Source of the DNA: DATCRE01 sp035493595
GTDB lineage: Bacteria > Bacteroidota > Bacteroidia > Cytophagales > Cyclobacteriaceae
Reading direction: 5' to 3'
Assembly: GCA_035493595.1 (NCBI GenBank)
Contig: DATJHZ010000497.1
Span: 13,958-77,957 of the forward strand
Length of the DNA stretch: 64,000 bases
The notes beneath the pieces are model-generated. The model saw nothing but the letters and a program-made list of their open reading frames with translations, was not told the DNA's origin and ran no database searches. Of the stretch, positions 60,181-64,000 are shown piece after piece. Each line of letters opens with the position of its first letter. Position 1 is the first letter of the stretch. The translations under genes were made by a program, and so were the position numbers.

Positions 60181-60563
60181 GGCTTCGAGTTTTTGTATTC
60201 TTCCATTGCTTTAAGCAAAGCAGAATTGAATTCATCATTTAAAGTTCCAATATCAATGCCATTTTCAAATAGAATAGTTGTTGCCGATTTATATTGTATC
60301 CGATCTATCTCAGCAGCAATAAAAGCACCAGCAACTTTTAGACAATGAATTCTATCTTTTTCTATCCTTTCACGAATAGACCAAGCCCAATCAGGTGCGG
60401 GTAATTGACATGGCATTCCGTCTTTAGCTATAAAAGCAATTGCGCATGCAGCACGGATCAAATCTGAGTCAGGGTATTTTCTAATATCATCTTCAATAGA
60501 ATATCCGTGTTTTGAAATTTGTTCAGAACGCTCTTCAGCGATTAATTCAATTCCTGTTTTCAT
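60177..60563 (-). CDS. Conserved phage protein with AAEIDRI motif, copy 2
   Basis: A 128-residue protein whose first 90 residues closely match the 96-residue protein at 17073 (ERSEQISKHGYSIEDDIRKY; LIRAACAIAFIAKDGMPCQL; KVAGAFIAAEIDRI). The extra C-terminus is helical. The two copies lie on opposite strands about 43 kb apart, so this is a duplication within one phage. It belongs to a widely distributed phage family with no confirmed function. Confidence 0.75.
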   Translation of the reverse strand: MKTGIELIAEERSEQISKHGYSIEDDIRKYPDSDLIRAACAIAFIAKDGMPCQLPAPDWAWSIRERIEKDRIHCLKVAGAFIAAEIDRIQYKSATTILFENGIDIGTLNDEFNSALLKAMEEYKNSKP

Positions 60564-60611
60564 AATTATTATTTTTTCATAGTTCTAATAGAATGTTGAG
60601 TACTTTGGTTT

Positions 60612-61040
60612 TTAGGGCTTGGAATATCTACAACTATTCTCACATTTTGGGTTACTATCACAATACATAAAAGGGCAACCATTTAATGATGTTGCTTTCG
60701 TTTTATAGAATTCATCAGACTCTATTTCCTTCTTAAGCTTAAGAAAACGTTCATATTTTTCAAGCCTTCTTTTAGTCAGAAGTTCAGGGTTTAACAATTC
60801 AAGAATTTTATCCGAAGAATCATAATTACTTATGACCTGAATTATCTCTCTATTAGGCGATTCACCTATAAAAATAATCAAATCATCTTCTGATATTCTT
60901 CTTTTTATTTTGTTAATGAATACAAAATCTTCATAAGAATTATCAGATTCTCCAAACGCACCATGACCATTTGTCAATATCCTACTATGGATTAATCCTA
61001 AAGTTTTAGCTTCTTTTTTAGTTATTATTTGTGCTTTCAT
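60612..61040 (-). CDS. Hypothetical protein with C-terminal Cys motif
   Basis: A 142-residue protein, basic and helical in the second half (SDKILELLNPELLTKRRLEK), ending in CPFMYCDSNPKCENSCRYSK with four Cys that could bind zinc. An A+T-rich gap of 48 bases follows before the next gene. No family recognised. Confidence 0.55.
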   Translation of the reverse strand: MKAQIITKKEAKTLGLIHSRILTNGHGAFGESDNSYEDFVFINKIKRRISEDDLIIFIGESPNREIIQVISNYDSSDKILELLNPELLTKRRLEKYERFLKLKKEIESDEFYKTKATSLNGCPFMYCDSNPKCENSCRYSKP

Positions 61041-61258
61041 GGTTCAACTGTTTCGATTAGTTCAAGAAATCTTTTACATTCACTGATTTGAATATCAATT
61101 TTATTCCATTGATCATTGACTAAAGCAATTTGTTCAAGCTCAGATATTCTCTTTTCAATATCTCTTTTAAGGGATGATTTGAAGTCGTCACGACCTTGTA
61201 TGTAATCAAGTCCTTTATGGAGATCTATCCAAGCTTGTTTAGCTTTCTCCTTTGTCAT
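61037..61258 (-). CDS. Small coiled-coil protein
   Basis: A 73-residue helical protein (SSLKRDIEKRISELEQIALV). Its start directly follows a terminator hairpin, and its stop overlaps the next gene by four bases. Function unknown. Confidence 0.55.
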   Translation of the reverse strand: MTKEKAKQAWIDLHKGLDYIQGRDDFKSSLKRDIEKRISELEQIALVNDQWNKIDIQISECKRFLELIETVEP

Positions 61259-61260
61259 AA

Positions 61261-61286
61261 TAAAAATCGGGTTAACCCCACACCCG
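61261..61286 (-). terminator. Minus-strand terminator abutting the next start codon
   Basis: On the minus strand CGGGT/ACCCG form a stem with a nine-base loop, followed by ATTTTTATT and then the ATG at 61258. This would end the transcript of the 189-residue gene, yet it lies immediately before the next start, as at 27653. Confidence 0.65.
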
Positions 61287-61341
61287 AAGGCCTAAACTGT
61301 GCGATACTTCGCTGTACTGGACTCTACGTCACATGACGCTA

Positions 61342-61911
61342 TTATAATAATTTTATAGTCGTTAACTCAAATCGTCCGAACATACCATTATTTGAAGGCC
61401 TAAATGAGCCTATCCCAACATATTTACCAGCATACTCAATGATTTGTTCGATAGTCTGAATAGTGATTGAGTCCTCGTCAATTGAAAGCGTGAATTCAGC
61501 GCTCCATTCAGACCATTTTGGACGAACAACGATTACACGAGCCTTTACATTCCTATTGACAGCAGATCGTTTATCGATGCTATCAAAATCTGGCAATAAT
61601 ATTTGGTCAGGCGAAACCATAAACATAGCTGCCACTATCTGTTTCATGGATTTTGAACGGCCACCAACTTTAGCTTTCACGTAAGAACCTGCTGCAATTA
61701 ATGCCCCTCTAATTTGTTCAGATGGTATAAAACATTGTTCATCGGAATTTCGATAGCAATGATATTCCGCACGAACAAGATCCTCTTTTACTAACTCTGG
61801 ACGTTCATGAATTGGGCCTCGTTGCTTCTCCCATTGCTCAAGCTTTTGATCATCCATACGGTGTTGCATGTATGGTGTAATTCCTTTAATTTTTACTTTG
61901 TATATTTTCAT
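61342..61911 (-). CDS. Conserved phage protein (ITPYMQHR / GIGSFRP type)
   Basis: A 189-residue protein of a family common in phages and related elements: VKIKGITPYMQHRMDDQ at the start, CFIPSEQIRGALIAAGSYVK in the middle, and EYAGKYVGIGSFRPSNNGMF ending in GRFEL. The N-terminal strand and glycine-rich C-terminus are reminiscent of RAMP/Cas7-like ferredoxin folds, but this is only a visual impression. The function is unknown. It lies in the right-hand minus-strand block. Confidence 0.7.
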   Translation of the reverse strand: MKIYKVKIKGITPYMQHRMDDQKLEQWEKQRGPIHERPELVKEDLVRAEYHCYRNSDEQCFIPSEQIRGALIAAGSYVKAKVGGRSKSMKQIVAAMFMVSPDQILLPDFDSIDKRSAVNRNVKARVIVVRPKWSEWSAEFTLSIDEDSITIQTIEQIIEYAGKYVGIGSFRPSNNGMFGRFELTTIKLL

Positions 61912-62027
61912 AAAATTGGATCACTTTACCCCACAATGATCAGAGGCCATTACTTGACTACACTTCGCCCCACATCGCTTGGCTTTGCAACGCATCAGCA
62001 TAAGTTTTTAAAGTTTAACTGAGTCTT

Positions 62028-62714
62028 TTAAAATTTAATCAATGCCCATTGCATTCCGATACCTACACTTGGTCTATTCTGAATCGGATCATAACCAACG
62101 TAAGGCCCTATACTGAATCGCTTGTCCTTGTAATCCTTCATCAGCACACTGGTGCTATTGGTGATTTTTGCATTCGGATTACCAAGCATTCCAGAGCCAT
62201 ACAATCGTTCTTTACCGAACAACCACTTTTTCTTTGTACTCATGGTCATTGTGATCACGTCAGAGTAGGTGTATTTATATGGCGCATGTAAACTGTCATA
62301 GATAGTAGCACGGAAAGCCAGGTATCCGTCCGACACATTCAAGTGCGTAGAATCCATGGACCTTCCAGTACTATCTGTGTAGTGGTTGTGCGTGATATAA
62401 GAATTGCCAGAGCCATGAGCAGTAAATCCTGCCTGCATCACAGCCTTAACTGATTTGAGTTCGATGCCCATCTGCTCGATTTGCCTAGCTAAGACAGGAT
62501 AATTTTTTTCAAGGTCTTTTGCTTTCATTTCAGCAGCAAACTTCTCTGCCACCAGTTGACCATTCTTTGTTTTGTGATAATGTATAGAGTCGTTCTTCTC
62601 AGCAACAACAGATGAGAGTGATTGTTTATCATCCTGAAGGACGTTGACGCGGTGCAGAAGGAAAGCAATGATGAGAATTGCTATGATAGTGATTATGATG
62701 ACGTACTTGTTCAT
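62028..62714 (-). CDS. Membrane-anchored protein, DUF6808-like, possible spanin
   Basis: A 228-residue protein with an N-terminal transmembrane helix (residues 4-20, YVIIITIIAILIIAFLL), a charged helical middle (QDDKQSLSSVVAEKNDSIHY; AEMKAKDLEKNYPVLARQIE), and a beta-rich C-terminus ending FSIGPYVGYDPIQNRPSVGI and a final Phe, like the last strands of an outer-membrane barrel. The layout resembles Bacteroidota phage proteins annotated DUF6808. An inner-to-outer-membrane link, as in spanins, is plausible, but it lies away from the lysis cassette. Confidence 0.6.
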   Translation of the reverse strand: MNKYVIIITIIAILIIAFLLHRVNVLQDDKQSLSSVVAEKNDSIHYHKTKNGQLVAEKFAAEMKAKDLEKNYPVLARQIEQMGIELKSVKAVMQAGFTAHGSGNSYITHNHYTDSTGRSMDSTHLNVSDGYLAFRATIYDSLHAPYKYTYSDVITMTMSTKKKWLFGKERLYGSGMLGNPNAKITNSTSVLMKDYKDKRFSIGPYVGYDPIQNRPSVGIGMQWALIKF

Positions 62715-63088
62715 AATGGTATACCATTTATAATGTTATTGACTTTAATTATTCGTTCTAATTCAGACTCTTGATTTACATCAACATCTTCTCGTCCGCA
62801 GATTTTATACAAAAATTGTATGTAATAAACTTGTGTTAATAATCTCTGAATGAGATAATAATTTTCCGGAACCATAATGTTCAATGAAGGATCGTGATGA
62901 TCAATTTCTACTACATGAACTTTATACCACACTCCATCCCTTTCTATTCTAATCAAAGTGCTAGCGTATGTTTTGCTATTTTGTTTTTCAATTAGAATAT
63001 CAGGATAGATAGGCGATCGCTCTTTAAGAGTGTAAATTTTTTGTTTGAATTTATCAGCATCTGAACAAATCTCTTGTAATGACTTCAT
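62711..63088 (-). CDS. Hypothetical protein
   Basis: A 125-residue protein, mixed alpha/beta (IRIERDGVWYKVHVVEIDHH; ENYYLIQRLLTQVYYIQFLY), overlapping both neighbours as ATGA. No domain recognised. Confidence 0.55.
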   Translation of the reverse strand: MKSLQEICSDADKFKQKIYTLKERSPIYPDILIEKQNSKTYASTLIRIERDGVWYKVHVVEIDHHDPSLNIMVPENYYLIQRLLTQVYYIQFLYKICGREDVDVNQESELERIIKVNNIINGIPL

Positions 63089-63351
63089 GATTTTTGTTGG
63101 TTAATCTCTAATTCAATAGTTATCTCGTTAATATCCATCAAAGGCTCAAACCATGTTTGAGGAAAACATGCAATACGCCCATCATTTCTCGGGCTGAATT
63201 GATGCTCGACCAATCCTATACTATTAGGAAAAGTAGATGAGTATTTTTTTACAGTGACTATATCACCATAACCAGGGCCTTTAAATATACCTAACCACAT
63301 ACCGGTAGGATGAGTACACACAACTTGCTGGCCTTCTTTGAATCTTTTCAT
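63085..63351 (-). CDS. Small SH3-like conserved phage protein
   Basis: An 88-residue protein with FKEGQQVVCTHPTGMW, then GYGDIVTVKKYSSTFPNSIG and LVEHQFSP, matching a widespread type of small phage protein that begins with F-x-x-G-x-x-V-x-C and contains a later strand ending in L-x-E. It is probably a small beta barrel. The function is unknown. It overlaps gmhA by four bases. Confidence 0.65.
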   Translation of the reverse strand: MKRFKEGQQVVCTHPTGMWLGIFKGPGYGDIVTVKKYSSTFPNSIGLVEHQFSPRNDGRIACFPQTWFEPLMDINEITIELEINQQKS

Positions 63352-63926
63352 ACCATCTTCTCAATTAACCCACACAAAATATGAATGATCTGAATATGTA
63401 TGCCTTGAATGGGTCCGGCGTACCCTTCATGCGGCACTCTGATCTCAACATCAGCAGGACCAAGTAAATCCTGTATCGTGCCTCCATCATTACCAGACAA
63501 AAATACGACATACATGTTCTTTTGAATAGCGGTCTGCACAGCCGCGAACACATTCTCTGAATTACCTGATGTAGAGATGGCCACCAGTACATCCTCTGGT
63601 CGTCCATGTGCCTCGATCCACCTGGAGAACACGCGATGGTAACCATAGTCATTAGCCACGCAGCTGAGATGTCCAGGATCACTTATAGCGATAGCAGGAA
63701 TTGGTTTACGGTCATCTTTATAGCGTCCAGTTAACTCGCTTGCAAAGTGCATAGCATCCGACATGGAGCCACCATTGCCGCAGGTGATGATCTTGTTACC
63801 TTTTTTGATGCTTGATGCCATCAGCATTGCGGCATTCTCTATAGCTTTGATGTTCGTAGAATCGGCGATGAACTTATTCAGCAGGCGTGCTGATGACATG
63901 AGTTCGTGTAGGATTTCTTTTTTCAT
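63348..63926 (-). CDS. gmhA: GmhA, sedoheptulose-7-phosphate isomerase
   Basis: A 192-residue SIS-family isomerase that follows GmhA along its length: GNKIITCGNGGSMSDAMHFA, the active-site segment SELTGRYKDDRKPIPAIAIS, CVANDYGYHRVFSRWIEAHG, AISTSGNSENVFAAVQ, FLSGNDGGTIQDL, EIRVPHEGYAGPIQGIHIQI and IHILCGLIEKM. It converts sedoheptulose 7-phosphate to D-glycero-D-manno-heptose 7-phosphate, the first step of ADP-heptose synthesis. The later steps are encoded at 10509-12721. It is the rightmost complete gene, overlapping the next (partial) gene as ATGA. Confidence 0.9.
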   Translation of the reverse strand: MKKEILHELMSSARLLNKFIADSTNIKAIENAAMLMASSIKKGNKIITCGNGGSMSDAMHFASELTGRYKDDRKPIPAIAISDPGHLSCVANDYGYHRVFSRWIEAHGRPEDVLVAISTSGNSENVFAAVQTAIQKNMYVVFLSGNDGGTIQDLLGPADVEIRVPHEGYAGPIQGIHIQIIHILCGLIEKMV

Positions 63927-64000
63927 GATTTTTTATTTAGAAAATCTTCAATTTGATCATTTAATATAGTAGCCCTATCAGGAAGGAATGCTAAAGATAA
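63923..64000 (-). CDS. Hypothetical protein, N-terminus cut by window edge
   Basis: The last 25 codons of a minus-strand gene, ending in DQIEDFLNKKS, with a TGA that overlaps the gmhA ATG as ATGA. The frame is open to the edge. Too little remains to assign a family. It could be another sugar-pathway gene, but there is no sequence support. Confidence 0.5.
   Translation of the reverse strand, partial: LSLAFLPDRATILNDQIEDFLNKKS

Noticed and set aside
61342..61911. Cas7/RAMP homologue
   Set aside because: The glycine-rich C-terminus and opening strand are suggestive, but the family is widespread in phages without CRISPR genes, so it is reported only as a conserved phage protein.
1..64000. Window as a complete circular genome
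   Set aside because: Minus-strand genes are cut at both edges, but the left gene's frame does not continue into the right partial gene: joined, it stops within eight codons. No terminal repeat is visible, and expected replication genes are missing.
1..64000. Temperate prophage
   Set aside because: No integrase, excisionase, recognisable repressor, attachment repeats or bacterial flanking genes were found.
1..64000. CRISPR arrays or anti-CRISPR loci
   Set aside because: No regularly spaced direct repeats were seen; small unknown genes exist but nothing in their sequence identifies anti-CRISPRs.

Overview
The window is a low-G+C segment of a tailed-phage genome that probably infects a Bacteroidota host. 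Three things support this. The gene families match those of Bacteroidota phages (portal, capsid, neck and fibre types). Shine-Dalgarno sequences are mostly weak or absent. Several starts follow the Bacteroidota -7 box TAnnTTTG. No sheath, tape measure or tail-tube genes are visible. A run of neck or ring proteins is followed by one very large tail protein and three internal-virion-type proteins, which indicates a podovirus-like particle. The module order (large terminase, portal, acidic scaffold, capsid, fibre, neck proteins, large tail protein, ejection proteins) recalls Crassvirales and related podophages, but that affiliation is inference. No integrase, lysogeny repressor, DNA polymerase, primase, rRNA, tRNA or CRISPR array was seen. 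Genes are cut at both edges, so the genome extends beyond the window.

Layout. 1-5843, mostly minus strand: a MazG-like protein, a DnaB-N/RecA-type helicase and many small early-type genes. One lone plus-strand gene at 4851 has a textbook Bacteroidota promoter. 5973-17363, plus strand: a recombination set (RecT-like annealing protein, RecE-type exonuclease, SSB-like protein), a possible structured RNA, three ADP-heptose synthesis genes, HAD phosphatases, an SF2 helicase, DUF1643 and VRR-NUC proteins, and small membrane proteins. 17731-49552, plus strand: terminase, portal, scaffold, capsid, an 1801-residue fibre, neck proteins, a 1376-residue tail protein and three ejection-type proteins, the last of which contains an out-of-frame nested gene. 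49604-52038: a lysis-type cassette (small membrane proteins, a DUF5675 protein, an alpha/beta hydrolase and a holin-like protein). 52179-53671, minus strand: a secreted Cys-rich protein, a tandem GroES-like protein and a small unknown. 53720-59717, plus strand: a glycan-modification island with two GT9-like heptosyltransferases (one fused to DUF5672), a GT2-like transferase and two SAM methyltransferases, plus a second GroES-like protein and a YopX protein. 59743-64000, minus strand: small phage genes, a membrane protein and gmhA.

The most striking theme is sugar metabolism. gmhA, hldA-like, gmhB-like and hldC-like genes together would convert sedoheptulose-7-phosphate to ADP-D-glycero-beta-D-manno-heptose. 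The same phage carries candidate heptosyltransferases to use it. The acceptor is not known from sequence; host LPS core or a virion protein such as the long Ser/Thr-rich fibre are both possible. The other notable items are the two GroES-like genes, the nested gene, and a recurring TAnnTTTG-N5-ATG arrangement that suggests leaderless mRNAs.
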